This document shows, one piece after another, positions 33,429 to 44,005 of a stretch of DNA of 64,000 bases. How positions within the stretch are numbered: the stretch's first letter is position 1; each line of letters begins with the position of its first letter. Origin of the DNA: Stenogyne calaminthoides. Lineage: Eukaryota > Streptophyta > Magnoliopsida > Lamiales > Lamiaceae. A program made the position numbers and the translations under genes. Below the pieces are notes generated by a model. The model had not been told where the DNA came from, searched no databases, and saw only the letters and a program-made list of their open reading frames with translations. The stretch lies in assembly GCA_037126765.1 (NCBI GenBank), contig JBBCBC010000017.1:26465916-26529915 (forward strand), in the 5' to 3' direction.

Positions 33429-34014
33429 TTTTGGAGAATTTCTGGTGAATCGAGGGTTTCGAAGCTGAGTGTTTGTGAAGATGAAGGCTTTTTGGAATAG
33501 GGTTTGAATGAAATCTTTTCAGTGGATATAGGATTTTGATTTATGGAAAATCGCGTAGATGAAGAAATCGACGGTTGAGATTAAACGCCGGCTAAAACAG
33601 GTATTTGAAAGGACGGTTTCGCAAGTGTCTAGCCGCCAGTTTATCCTTTTTGGTGATTAATGAACAGTGCATTTAATTACCATTCCTGCAGATCATTGAC
33701 TTTCCTCGAGAATTTCAAAAGTCCCGCCCAATTATTTCTTCAGGTATTTTTTCATTTATTGCTAATGATTACTGAGATTCAGTTTTGGACAATAAATGAA
33801 GTGCATGAGTCAACAACTTCTTTAGACTAATTTTCTCCATCAGTCTTACTGAGTTTTGACCTTGATAAAATGTCAGTATAATACTGAGTACTGAACTTCA
33901 GAATTACTGAGTTTCCCAGGACTCACTGTTCAGGACTCTCAATTTTATCTTGAGTTTTTCAGTAAATCTGAAAAACTTCATGCACCTGAAAACCTTCAAT
34001 TTTTCAGATTTGCC
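33429..34014 (-). other. Spacer between RNase H and ORF3 in FD
   Basis: About 586 bp non-coding. H (47269-47887) and I (about 52609-53240) have a spacer of similar length and sequence. A pyrimidine-AG tract (GAAGTTTTTCAG on the minus strand, about 33970) is shared with H and could be a splice acceptor for an ORF3 mRNA; this is inference. Confidence 0.6.
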
Positions 34015-34310
34015 TTATTCACCTGGATCCAACATTCCTAATTCAACTGATAGTTCCTGAAATCTTGATTCAGCCAAAGGTTTAGTCAAGATGTCAGCTC
34101 TCTGTTTATCAGTATGAATTTTCTCCATTCTGATGTCTTTCTTTTTAACATGATCTCTAATGAAGTGATGTCTGATATCAACATGCTTACATCTGGTGTG
34201 CAATACTGGATTTTGTGTGATAGCAATTGCACTATTATTATCACAAAATATAGGTACTTCATTGGCTATAATCTTATAATCCCTTAATTGTTGTCTGAGC
34301 CCAAAATCTC
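34015..34310 (-). pseudogene. Element FD RNase H C-terminal part
   Basis: The minus strand gives VPIFCDNNSAIAITQNP, HTRCKHVDIRHHFIRDHV, KIHTDKQRADILTKPL and LGMLDPGE then stop, the standard end of copia RNase H. Upstream it is fused near 34310 to integrase, so all of RT and the N-terminal RNase H are deleted. Confidence 0.9.
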
Positions 34311-34437
34311 TTAGGAATATCAGCTTCAGCAATCATTGTTCTTGCAGCTTCTTTCAGAGTCCTATTTCTTCTTTCATCAACACCATTTTGTTGTGGGGTC
34401 CTTGCAGCTGATGTTTCATGAGCTATTCCATTTGCTC
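34311..34437 (-). pseudogene. Element FD integrase fragment left outside the inversion
   Basis: Minus-strand translation: ANGIAHETSAARTPQQNGV, then DERRNRTLKEAARTMI and IPKRFW. The Glu of the DDE triad is here (VDERRN). The first ten residues duplicate the end of the integrase piece at 40383-40412, which identifies this as the continuation of that gene before inversion. Confidence 0.85.
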
Positions 34438-34513
34438 ATCTATTACTTTGAATTTCATCTATTACTTTAGATGCAGAATTCAATAAAGCTAACTCTCTCT
34501 GCGCACTATCCTC
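34438..34513. other. Filler DNA at inversion breakpoint, copied from FD gag
   Basis: The minus strand matches gag at about 38664-38725 (GATAGTGCGCAGAGAGAG ... AAAGTAATAGATGAAATTCA), plus a short repeat of AAAGTAATAGATGA. It joins integrase to an LTR fragment of G and has no place in a normal element. Confidence 0.8.
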
Positions 34514-34688
34514 ACATATTGAGGTTCCCCCTCAATATGTGACTTATCTATTACATCAGTTGTTCTATACAGTAATTATTAACTGGTATTCTATAAACGG
34601 TAATATAAACATCAGTCAGCTAACAGGTCTGACTGGTCCTATTACATGTGTTTCTGGAACTTTTATCAAAACTATAAATTTCCCAACA
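34514..34688 (-). repeat. Element G 5' LTR, first 175 bp, inverted
   Basis: Reverse complement of 44718-44891 with few differences, beginning TGTTGGGAAATTTATAG at 34688. The rest of this LTR is at 40413 onward. About 11 bp are missing between the two pieces. Confidence 0.88.
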
Positions 34689-36302
34689 CAAAGAACACAG
34701 CAAGTTATAGTGGTTCAGAGACTCAAGCTCCTACGTCCACTCTCTCTGATCTCTTCAGAGAAATTCACTAATCACTTCCTAAGGTTTTCTGACTACCTCT
34801 GTAGTTTACTAACCTTTCTATTTTGAGCTTTCTGACTACCCCTGTAGTTTACTAACTCAAAACACACACAAGCTTTCTGACTATCCAAGATAGTTTACTC
34901 ACTTCTTCTCTAGAGCTTTCTGACTACCTCAATGTAGTTTACTAACTCTTTACAACTCCAACTCACCAACAATCACACTCAAACTGCCTTACAAAGGGTT
35001 TGGGGTTTCTTGGTTGGTTTCCAACTAGGATGAGATATCCTTTACAATAAGAACAATGCAAAGGCTAGGATATCTTGACTAAGCTTTGGATATATCTTAG
35101 CAAGCAAGGCTTAGTGGAATGAGCTCTCTTCGATATAAAGCACTTGGGAAATTCTTGGTTTTTCGAGTGCTTCAACTTTGCAATAATAAGTTTGAGCTCT
35201 TGAGTTGCTTACAAATTTTTCGTAACCTTCAATGTAGATGGTCACAAGTATTTATAGGCATACACCAAGGTCACTCCTGAAAAAATATCCGTTGGAAGAG
35301 ATAGCTTCGTGAGTTTCCTCTTATGGTGTGTGAAGAACGACTATATTTAGGGTTTGACACTCCCTAGCACGTTTTAGGTAAACTGCTTTTCATGTAGCCG
35401 GTCAACACTTTTTGCAGTCTGGAACATAGTACTACTGACATATTTCAGTGACCTGTCGCTGTCAGTGTCAGTAAAGTATAGTGCTGTCTTCTTTTGATTG
35501 GCTGTTATCTTCAGTTAGGTAGATAAACTCAACGGCTCTTTTTAGTCAATATCTTTGAGTGATATAACTTTAACAACACTTTGTCTTAGTTCCTTTTGTC
35601 TACATTTGAATGTCTTGGGCAATATCTATTTTTCTAAGTAATCGCGTTCTTCTCAGTATTGAATCCTTCAGATAGATATTTTCAGTGCCTCGGAACATTC
35701 AGGTTTATACTGAGCATTCAGTACATTACTGAGTCTTTAGTAATTACCGTGCCTTCAGTATCCTTCAGTCTTCAGTCTTCTGTCTTCTATCTTTTGTCTT
35801 CTGTGTCTTCAGGGTCTTCTGAGTCTTCAGAGTCTTCTGAGTCTTCACAGATATACTGACTGATGTACTGAGTCTTAATGTTGAGTCTTTAGTTTCTCAG
35901 TTTCTCACTGAGTCTTCAGTTTCTCAGTTTCACACTGAGTCTTCAGTATCTCAGTTTCATACTGAATCTTCAGTATCTTAGTTTCACACTGAGTCTTCAG
36001 TATCTCAGTTTTATACTGAATCTTCAGTATCTCAGTTTCACACTGAGTCTTCAGTATCTCAGTTTCATACTGAGTCTTCAGAAACTTCAGTTTCATACTG
36101 AAACTTCAGTTTCCTCAGAAACTTACTGAGTCTTCAGAATCTATCCTGATCTATATCTGCTGTCTATACATTTTGCAGATAACATCCTGAATACTCTTAA
36201 AACTGAATCCTGACTCAACTATCAAGATTATCCTGAACATGTCATACTCAGGGGTTTTGGGATCTAATCAAAATCATTCTTTATTAAATTCATCTCCCAA
36301 CA
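34689..36302 (-). repeat. Solo LTR X, first part (inverted)
   Basis: SIRE-like LTR starting TGTTGGGAGATGAATTT at 36302 and running left to 34689, where G was inserted (CTTTG on the minus strand, 34689-34693). The remaining 0.5 kb is at 45272-45780. Contains a reverse TATA (TATTTATAG, 35249-35257) and a 27-bp tandem array. Confidence 0.85.
35890..36110. repeat. Tandem repeat, 27-bp unit, in LTR X
   Basis: About seven units of TCTCAGTTTCACACTGAGTC plus TTCAGTA. Each unit contains CTCAG and CTGAG, so it is partly self-complementary. The ORF on the minus strand is a translation of the repeat. Confidence 0.85.
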
Positions 36303-36307
36303 TCAAG
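36303..36307. repeat. TSD of solo LTR X, inverted copy (TCAAG)
   Basis: TCAAG here and CTTGA at 45781-45785 are reverse complements. They are the two copies of one duplication made when X inserted, one flipped by the inversion. Confidence 0.8.
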
Positions 36308-36937
36308 GTAGAAAAGTGAGTAAGCTACAGTGAGTTAGCCTGAAAGCTTTAGGAAGTGGTTAAGGAATTTCTCTGAAGATCAGAGAGAGTGGACGTAGGA
36401 GCTTGAGTCTCTGAACCACTATAATTGCTGTGTTGTTTGCTTTCTGTACTGCATTTTATCTGTTGCATGTTTTTCACTGAAAGCTGATAGTACTGATATT
36501 CAGTTGGAACCAATCCACTAAACTACATCAAATTGGTCACAGCCTTAATCACTGTTTTATTAAAGGAAGAAGATTTTCAGCAAAGTTAAAACGAGTATAA
36601 ACTTAGGGCCAACCATTCCGCACACTTGAGTAGCTAGAGCAGATAGTTACCAAACTGAACTAACTCTACTGAGTGTTCAGTAAGTTAATTATCTGATCCA
36701 AGCTCCTCAGGATCTCTGATAAATTTAGGATCAGTTGGGCTAATCTGAAGCTTCAGAAAGCTGCTCAGGATCATTGTCTCAGTAGACTTTGACTTAGGGC
36801 GATTTGTGCTTCTCAGGGCAAAAATATCAGGATAACCTGACCCATCTGACCTCAGTGAAGAAAAAGTTTTAAAAATCACTTAACACGTGTATTCCCCCCC
36901 CATACACGTGTAAGACTCGTTTACACCGGGACCAACA
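36303..36937 (+). repeat. Element FD 5' LTR, inner part (inverted)
   Basis: Starts TCAAGGTAGAAAAG, equivalent to 28381 reading left in the 3' LTR, and ends GGGACCAACA before the PBS. Its length (635 bp) matches 27744-28381 (638 bp). The other part of the same LTR is 45781-47047, which starts CTTGA. Confidence 0.88.
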
Positions 36938-36939
36938 AG

Positions 36940-36951
36940 TGGTATCAGAGC
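36940..36951 (+). promoter_or_regulatory. Element FD primer-binding site
   Basis: TGGTATCAGAGC, two bases after the LTR end at 36937. Confidence 0.92.
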
Positions 36952-37061
36952 AGTGGTTCATTTTTTACCACTTGCTTTGGTAGCCATAATCTATTTGCTG
37001 AAAGACTTTGGTGGTCTACTGAATAGATCTTATTGCTGATATCTTACAAGGCTCAGTCATC

Positions 37062-39470
37062 ATGCCTTCTAAGAAACTTCCTATGTTCTCTGTTGAGAGC
37101 TATGACTTATGGAGATTGAGAATGCAGGCTCATCTGTATTCAAAACATGAAAGAATGTGGAGAGTGGTTTCTGAAGGACCATTCAATATACTGTTGTGAA
37201 TCCCAGGATCACTGATACTGAGAGGAATGATCCCAGAGATGAATTACCTAAACCTGATGACCAACTTACTCCTGATGAGAGGAAGTTAGTCAATCTGGAC
37301 TACATTGCTAAAGATACTTTGTATAACACTATTGATGATGGTGTTATGGGGATGATTTCTCACTGTGAAACTGAAAAAGAAATATGGGACACACTTGCTG
37401 TTATGTGTCAAGGCACAGATCATATTAAGGAAAATAAACTTTCTGTTGCTATTGGAAAGTTTGATAGCTTTGAAATGGAAGATGGTGAATCCATTGACAA
37501 ACTTGAGGTCAAATTCACTAGCATCATGAATGATCTAAGTGCTCTTGGGAAAAGATATCCACAGAGAGGAGTGGCACTGAAAATTCTTAGAGGATTATCT
37601 AATATATGGGATATACATGTTGTGGTGATTGAAAACACCAAAAATATTGATTCCATGCCATACCAATAAGTTTTCTCTGAATTGAAAGCTTATGAGTTTG
37701 TGATTGACAAGAAAACTAAGAAATCTGACAGCAAAGATGATTATTCATCTGGCAAGAATGTGGCATTTAAAGCCAAAGAAAAATCCTGTAAATCTAGAGA
37801 GTCTGAGAACTCACTTGCCAAAAATCAGGATGAGCAGGAGGATAAGCTAGTACTGATTGGAAGGAGGTTTGAAAGACTCAATAGCAAATATGGAAAATAT
37901 AAGAAATATTACAGGAATCACAGGTACAAGAGAAACTCAAAAGCTGAGGACAGATCCACTGAGAAAAGGAAGGACCAGAAAGCTAAAGGATCCTCATCCA
38001 AAAAAAAGGACTCCAAGACCAAGGAGGAAAGTGATTAGGATGATGATACCAACAGATGCTACAACTGTCAGAAGGAAGATCACTTCCAATATGACTGTCC
38101 TGAGCTGAGTGCTAAAGAAAGAAAGTAAAGACAAGCCAAGAGAGACAAGAAGATCTCCAGTAAAAAGGCTATGATTGCTGAGGAAGGAGAACAATCTGAA
38201 GAAGGATCCAGTTCCTCAGATGAGATATTCTTAGATAGTGATAGTGATGATGTCTGCCTTGTTGCTATGGAGGAGGTAAATTCTTCTATCTCTGTTGTTG
38301 CTCCTACACAAGCACATGAGTTCTCAAGTTCAACTGTAAACAGTAATTTTGACCTGATGGATTCTTTTGAGAATCTTATGAAGGACTATTCTGTTTTACA
38401 AGAACTGCTCACTGAAACTCAAGAGCAGAATGAGGAACTGACTGCTGAGAATCTAAAGTGGAAAGACTCTAAAAATGCAGAGATCACTTCTCAATTGATG
38501 GGAACTACTGATGAACTGGATGTTCTGAAAGTACAACTCTCAGAAAAAAGAGAAAATGATAAAGATCCTGAATGAAAAATTAGAGAAATCCACTGAGGAG
38601 ATTCAGCTTATCAGAACTGAGTTCAATGACCTCTTTGAGAAGCATGAAACTCTAAAGAAATGTGAGGATAGTGCGCAGAGAGAGTTAGCTTTATTGAATT
38701 CTGCATCTAAAGTAATAGATGAAATTCAGAGTTATCAAAGACCTGCAACTATAATGGCTGGATTGGGATATAATCCAGGGGGAACCTCACAAGGCCTTCT
38801 GAATGCTGCTTCCAGTAGCACTAAGACTGTCTTTGTTAAACCAGTGGCCTGTACTAATCTTCTTACTGAAGAACAGTCCAGAGTTTTAGACAAGGGTAAA
38901 GGACCTATGGATTCAGAAAAACTGAAGGTTCAGGGAAGAAAGCCCAAACCTCAGGAAAATGCTAGAAAACCTGAACACTCAATAGGAAATTTTCAGGCCA
39001 GTACTTCAATGCCTCAGGCTAAGAATACCAACCTGAAAAGATCTGCACTGAATCATCAGAGGAATTTTCAGAAGAGAAACACTCAGCAGAGATATTCTCA
39101 ACTGAAAAGACCAAGTCCTCAGATTACTAAAAGACCTCAATTTCAGTACAGGAAACCTAAACCCCACTTGCCTAAGGGTAAAGATTTCCTGAACCCAAGT
39201 CAGCAGAGACAGAGACCAGCTGCACCAAAGCCAAAGCACATGAACAAAAGGCCTGAACCCAAGAAGAACTCTAAGGCTCATGTTCATGCTAAAGCTGACA
39301 CTCATACAAAGGGTACTGCCAAGGCACCTAGGGTGGTGAATGTGTATGTAGATGTTTATGGGAGACAAATCAGCCACTCTAAAGTAATTAGAGTTGTTAG
39401 GCAGATTTGGGTTCCAAAAGGTACAGCTAACCTGGTAGGACCCTACACCAAATGGGTACCTAAGAACTGA
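37062..39470 (+). pseudogene. Element FD gag, large SIRE-type, broken
   Basis: The ATG at 37062 gives MPSKKLPMFSVESYDLWRLR; a stop occurs at 37196-37198, then the capsid region (LVNLDYIAKDTLYNTIDDG, EKEIWDTLAVMCQGT, ALKILRGL). A zinc knuckle CYNCQKEDHFQYDC (about 38059) has Cys2-His-Cys in place but lost glycines. A long tail follows: acidic serine cluster, coiled coil (LQELLTETQEQNEELTAENL), then a basic Pro/Lys/Gln-rich end finishing in KWVPKN and TGA. Stops at about 37667, 38036 and 38126 and a frameshift near 38560 disable it. The long gag tail is typical of the SIRE lineage. Confidence 0.88.
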
Positions 39471-39860
39471 TCTATTTTTCAGGTGAAGGAAAAGGGCACT
39501 AAGCTGAATGAAGACAACATAGCCCGGATGAGTGGAAATGAATTGGCTCCTGCTGTATGGTATCTGGACAGTGGATGTTCAAGACATATGACAAGATATA
39601 AGCAATTACTCACTGACTATGTTGAGCAAAAAGGCCCTCAGATCACATTTGGAGACAACTCCAAAGGACAAACTGAAGGATATGGAACTCTTGAAGTTGA
39701 CTCTGTTCATATCCATGGTGTTTCATATGTGTCTGGTCTAAAGCATAATTTGCTTTCTATCAGCTAATTCTGTGATAAAGGATTCAGTGTTGAGTTCTCA
39801 AAGAACTTATGTTATGTAAAAGACAATGCTTCACAGAAAATTTTACTGACTGGTACTAGA
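39471..39860 (+). pseudogene. Element FD protease
   Basis: In frame with gag after a single TGA (39468-39470). Reads APAVWYLDSGCSRHMT (catalytic DSG), ITFGDNSKGQ, YGTLEVDSVHIHGVSYV, SGLKHNLLSIS, then a stop at about 39766. Protease would release the Gag and Pol products. The first codons after the TGA (SIFQ) span a possible splice acceptor TCTATTTTTCAG ending at 39482. Confidence 0.88.
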
Positions 39861-40412
39861 AAAGGAAATGTGTATCTTGCTGATTGGAATTCAACTCCAA
39901 AAATACATGTTTGGTTGCAAAAAGTTCCACTGATACCAGTTGGCTGTGGCACAAAAGGCTGAATCACTTAAACTTCAAAACCCTTAACAAACTTGCAAGA
40001 TTAGCACTTGTGAGGGGGTTACCCAATGAAGTGTTCAGTAAAGATCATGTATGTGATGCTTGTCAGAAAGGAAAACAAATAAGAGCATCTTTCAAAAAGC
40101 AAAGTAGATATTTCTACTGATAGAATACTACAACTGTTACATATGGATCTCTTTGGTCCAGTAACACCTGTGAGCACTAATGACAGGAAATACACACTTG
40201 TGGTAGTTGATGACTACTCTAGATACACATGGGTCATATTCTTACTCAGTAAGAAAGAGACTCAGACAAAACTGCCTGAACTACTGAAAAGGCTCAGTAC
40301 TGAAAAGAATCTGATTGTGGTCAAGATCAGATCAAATAAAGGAACTGAATTTATCAACCATATTATATCTGATTATTGTGCAGCAAATGGAATAGCTCAT
40401 GAAACATCAGCT
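39861..40412 (+). pseudogene. Element FD integrase, first part (inverted)
   Basis: A frameshift near 39930 leads into the zinc region (WLWHKRLNHLNFKTLNKLAR, CDACQKGKQ), two stops, then the core MDLFGPVTPVS, VDDYSRYTWVIFL and TEFINHIISDYCAANGIAHE. The first catalytic Asp is in MDLFGP; the second position (normally SDxGTEF) reads SNKGTEF, so Asp is replaced by Asn. It ends at 40412, where LTR sequence of G begins mid-gene. The gene continues at 34437 reading left. Confidence 0.85.
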
Positions 40413-41068
40413 CTGAAGATTCAAAGAACAACTGATATCCGACAGGCCAGAATGCAAGAGAAGAACAGAAGATCAGATCGATCTGATCTAGTCAGATATC
40501 TCAGCTGAAGTCATAAAGCTCAAACTCTGAATACTTGAAGATCAGATAAGGAAGATCAGTTGAACTTGAAACCTCAACAAATCAGATATATCAGTCTATG
40601 AGAAAACAAAAATATCGGTTGAAGGGGGAACTTCAACTGATCGAGGAGGATCAGAAGGGAAATCAGACGGAAAATGAAACAGATCAGTTGAAAAGAACAG
40701 TTGGGAAATTATAAGGTTTAGGCAGAAAACTAAGATCAACAAGTGGAATCAACTTCAAGTGGTATTGACTGATTACAATATCAGTCAACCAGATACGCTT
40801 TTCTTTTCCCTTGTTATTTGCTTATTTATCGTATCTTATCTGTTTTTATTTGCCTTACTGTACGCATTACCTGTGTGACGTATTCCCTGCAAATCATTTA
40901 ATGCGGACGTGGGGTACATGTATTAATTGCTACAAAATGAGCTATTAAATCCAAAAGGTTTTCGTACGTGCTTTTCCCGACCATTCGATCAAAACCGCTT
41001 AATCTGGATCGTTTAATCTTTTCAAACGGTTGATCTTCCAAATCTTGTCTTTTTTCCCTCCTCATCTT
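40413..41068 (+). repeat. Element G 5' LTR continuation and upstream promoter region
   Basis: 40413 to about 40530 match the 3' LTR copy at 44904-45022 (GAAGATTCAAAGAAC, GACAGGCCAGAATGCAAGAG). After that the 3' copy is deleted or different and cannot be compared. Non-coding, with direct repeats of AGATCAG. Confidence 0.65.
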
Positions 41069-41074
41069 TATAAG
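41069..41074 (+). promoter_or_regulatory. Possible TATA box upstream of G ORF3-like gene
   Basis: TATAAG in the context CTTTATAAGG. A transcript starting about 30 bp later would begin near 41100, followed by a 5' UTR, a possible intron (41212-41418) and the ATG at 41419. Confidence 0.5.
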
Positions 41075-41211
41075 GTTCATCAAAAACCCTACCAGAGTTT
41101 TCCAATTCACAAACTTGCGATTTATTTTCTGAAAACTCTCTAGATTACTTCTCTGCGATTCAAAGTATTTTTCTTAGGTTTCAAAATTATCTTCTCGAAA
41201 AACAGAATCTG

Positions 41212-41418
41212 GTAATTTCTGACTATTTGATGAATCATTTTTTTTAAAATCCATTGATCTTAAAGATTTTGTCAATCGATGGTATCCTGTGTTATGCTTT
41301 ATTGTTTCTTGGTTTCCGCATGTGTTTATCGATTACTAGGCCTGTGTATAGGTCTGATAATCAATATATGATATCTCTATGACTATGCACAACTTTAATC
41401 GAGTCTATCTTATTGTAG
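41212..41418 (+). other. Possible 5' UTR intron of G ORF3-like gene
   Basis: A donor-like CTG|GTAATT at 41211/41212 and an acceptor-like TTATTGTAG ending one base before the ATG. The 207-bp interval is T-rich, as plant introns are. No transcript evidence is available here. Confidence 0.4.
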
Positions 41419-43017
41419 ATGGCCTCTCAAGGAATAGGAAAAATAATGTGCAATTATGCGGAACTGGCATTAAGGACTGTCGATGACAAGTTCGTACAGT
41501 TTGGTGTTACAACGGATCCGGAATCAATGGAAGTGGAGAAAATTTTGAAAAAAGGAGGCCTAGTGATGCAGTATGAAACACTCGAATTCCTAAGGAATTT
41601 AAGAGTGGATACAGACGCTCCGGGAGATGAACTACTTTCGTCAGTCAACGGAGAAGAGATCAGACTGACGAATGCGGACATAACTCGTCTGTTCAGCTTG
41701 CCAAAAGGACAAATCTCGCCTGCGCACTACAGGGAGAATGAAGATGAGCTGATCAGAAATGAACTCTTCAGAGAGGCTGACAAACATCAGACCGCAGGTT
41801 TTGTCAAACCAATGCTCAAGAGGAAATACCGACTGTTGTTTGACATATTGTCAAAAACAATCATGGGTATTTCGTTCAGCCCAGATGCTCTTACATCCGT
41901 CAAACTGTACAGCATGGCTGCAATAATTGATGAAGCCAAGAACATCAATTGGCATGGGTTCCTAAATGCCATTCTACTCCAAGAACATGAGAAATTTGGA
42001 GTTAATGAATGGAGGCAGGTCTATCTAAAGAAGAGGATCAGCAATCTCAACAAGGTTGCAGTTATCCTGAAGGACAAAATGCCAACTGCCAAATGGGACC
42101 AGAATGGACTGAAGTCCTACAAGGTTTTCCTCTCCACCACTTCAGCCATATTTGGACCACCAGATGATGATATGCGGCCCACCCCCCCAAAGGCGAAGAA
42201 GGGAAAGAGCAAGGAAGCAACCTCGTCTACACCAGATGCCCCCAAGAAAAAGAAAAGAAAACTGGTGAAGGCCCAGGAAAAGAGGCCGAAGAAGACGAAG
42301 CAGGCCCCCATGACTCTGTTTCTAGAAGATGAGTCAGATGAAGAAGGAGCGCCAGATCAACCTGATGCACCACAAAAATCAGGTGAAAAATCAGACAGGC
42401 AGGCTTCTCAAGCTGAGAGCTCGCCAGAACAATCTGAGGAAGAAGCATGAGACGAACGATCTCTTTCTCCTCCAACTCGAGCTGATTCACCGCTCAGACT
42501 ACTGGCTGCTGAGCATGTTTCTCCTCCTCTCCCACCTGCCTGCGAACCTGAAACTACATCAGTTCGCGAACCAGAAAGCTTACCTGTAGTGGAACCAGGC
42601 GCACCTGACTCCACTGCAGAACCTCTGCAGGTCGAGCCAATCAGACAACTTCCGCCTACTCAAGCACCACCAGAACCCTCCACATCTCATCAACTGGAAT
42701 CTGGACAGACAATTCCTGAGTCTAGATCATCAAAGACCATCACAGGGAAAATGGTCAGAATGCAAATCGAACGAGAAATTGATGAGATGTATCCAGAACT
42801 GGTCGTCCATCCTGCTATTAGAGAGGGAGTTATGGAGATCCTCACCTGGAGAGATCTTCGATTAAAAAGCTTCTCAGATTTTATAATGATTATAGAACAG
42901 ATGGGCGGTGCTGATGAGTTTGCAGATTTTGATTTCGACATGAGGAAATCTGCTAAAGTAGGATCACCAGCTGAGCTGATAACTGCTGAATCTATCAAAG
43001 CTCGATCCATGGGGTGA
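41419..43017 (+). pseudogene. Element G ORF3-like protein, one in-frame stop
   Basis: The ATG at 41419 directly follows the possible splice acceptor. 343 codons are open to a TGA at 42448-42450 (a CGA to TGA change would explain it), and the same frame continues to 43017, 533 codons in all. The N-terminal domain contains KPMLKRKYRLLFDILSKTIM, LYSMAAIIDEAKNINWHGFL and VAVILKDK, matching the FD/H/I module (KPKYRVLLDI, FNWLHYLIKVV). A basic Lys-rich segment (KKKKRKLVKAQEKRPKKTK) resembles a nuclear localisation signal. The acidic, Pro/Ser-rich middle then leads to MYPELVVHPAIREGVMEIL, equivalent to the YPEL module. Function unknown. Confidence 0.75.
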
Positions 43018-44005
43018 AGCCGGGGTTGATGAACAAAGGCGAACCGGAGATTATCAAGAAGCTCAAGCAGAGATGCTACAATGAAGGATGCAGAGGCTGC
43101 CGATGATAGTGGGCTGGTGTCTTTGCAGTTCATGACCAACCACCGGAGGCACAAACAATCGAAAAAAGATCCGGTGACGCAAAACATTCCAACATCTCAC
43201 ATCATCACGTGATCAACTTCGGGAGATCGATCTTGTCTCAAAGATCTCCGAAAAAAGAAGAAGTTGAGGGAGTGATAGTGATCGAGGCAGATTGGCCTCA
43301 AAGAAATAACAGATCAAAGGGAATTGGCTATTTCCCCAGATTGCGGCAATCAAAGATCGTTCTCCCCAAACTGTGACCACCGTGGTTCCGCCGAACTTCA
43401 AAAAAATCAGTTGATGACAAAAGTCGATTCGGGTGGATCAACAACAAGTTTTTTTTCGATGCTCATTTGAAAAGTTAGAATTGATGAAGAGAAACTTGAC
43501 AAACTGATTTTTACACTCTCTCTCGCCATGGAATCTGTGGTAAGACCGAATGATCTCGAAGGTTCAACATCTAATCGCTCAAGTTCGAGGTTTATCTGTT
43601 GCAGATCTCAACAGGCAATATCGATCGATTTTGGATCTCGACTTCCCACCTCACTGCCTCTTTTTGATCAAACCAAAAAGGGAGAAGGACGGAGTGAGAA
43701 ACCAACTGACCGATCGGAACAATGAAGACCTAATTCGCATACGGTTGAAGCCTATGGACAAAGACTAGACCATCTGGATCTCTTTGCTAACGAAGTCTCT
43801 GAAAAGATGGAAAAGTCAAAGGCAAGAAAGGTAGCTGCTTGGTGCGGGACATGGGACATCACTGCTGTACCCGACCACTCAGACTAAGATAGTCACAAGA
43901 AGACGGTAGCAGACATCTGGCCGATAAGGAATCGGGCCGAGAAATCGCCCAAAGAGCAGATTCTTTCAAGAGGCCCCAAAAAAAGAAGAAAGAAGGGCGG
44001 ATAAA
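43018..44005 (+). pseudogene. Decayed coding remnants of G ORF3-like gene
   Basis: Frames are short and interrupted, but stretches look coding-derived, for example MISKVQHLIAQVRGLSV and DLNRQYRSILDLDFPP at 43550-43640. Probably the middle part of the gene, with several indels. Confidence 0.45.

Noticed and set aside
35905..36096. 63-codon ORF with KTQCETEILK repeats
   Set aside because: Translation of the 27-bp minisatellite in LTR X.
42690..43187. 165-codon antisense ORF opposite the G gene
   Set aside because: Shadow of the sense frame containing the conserved YPEL module.
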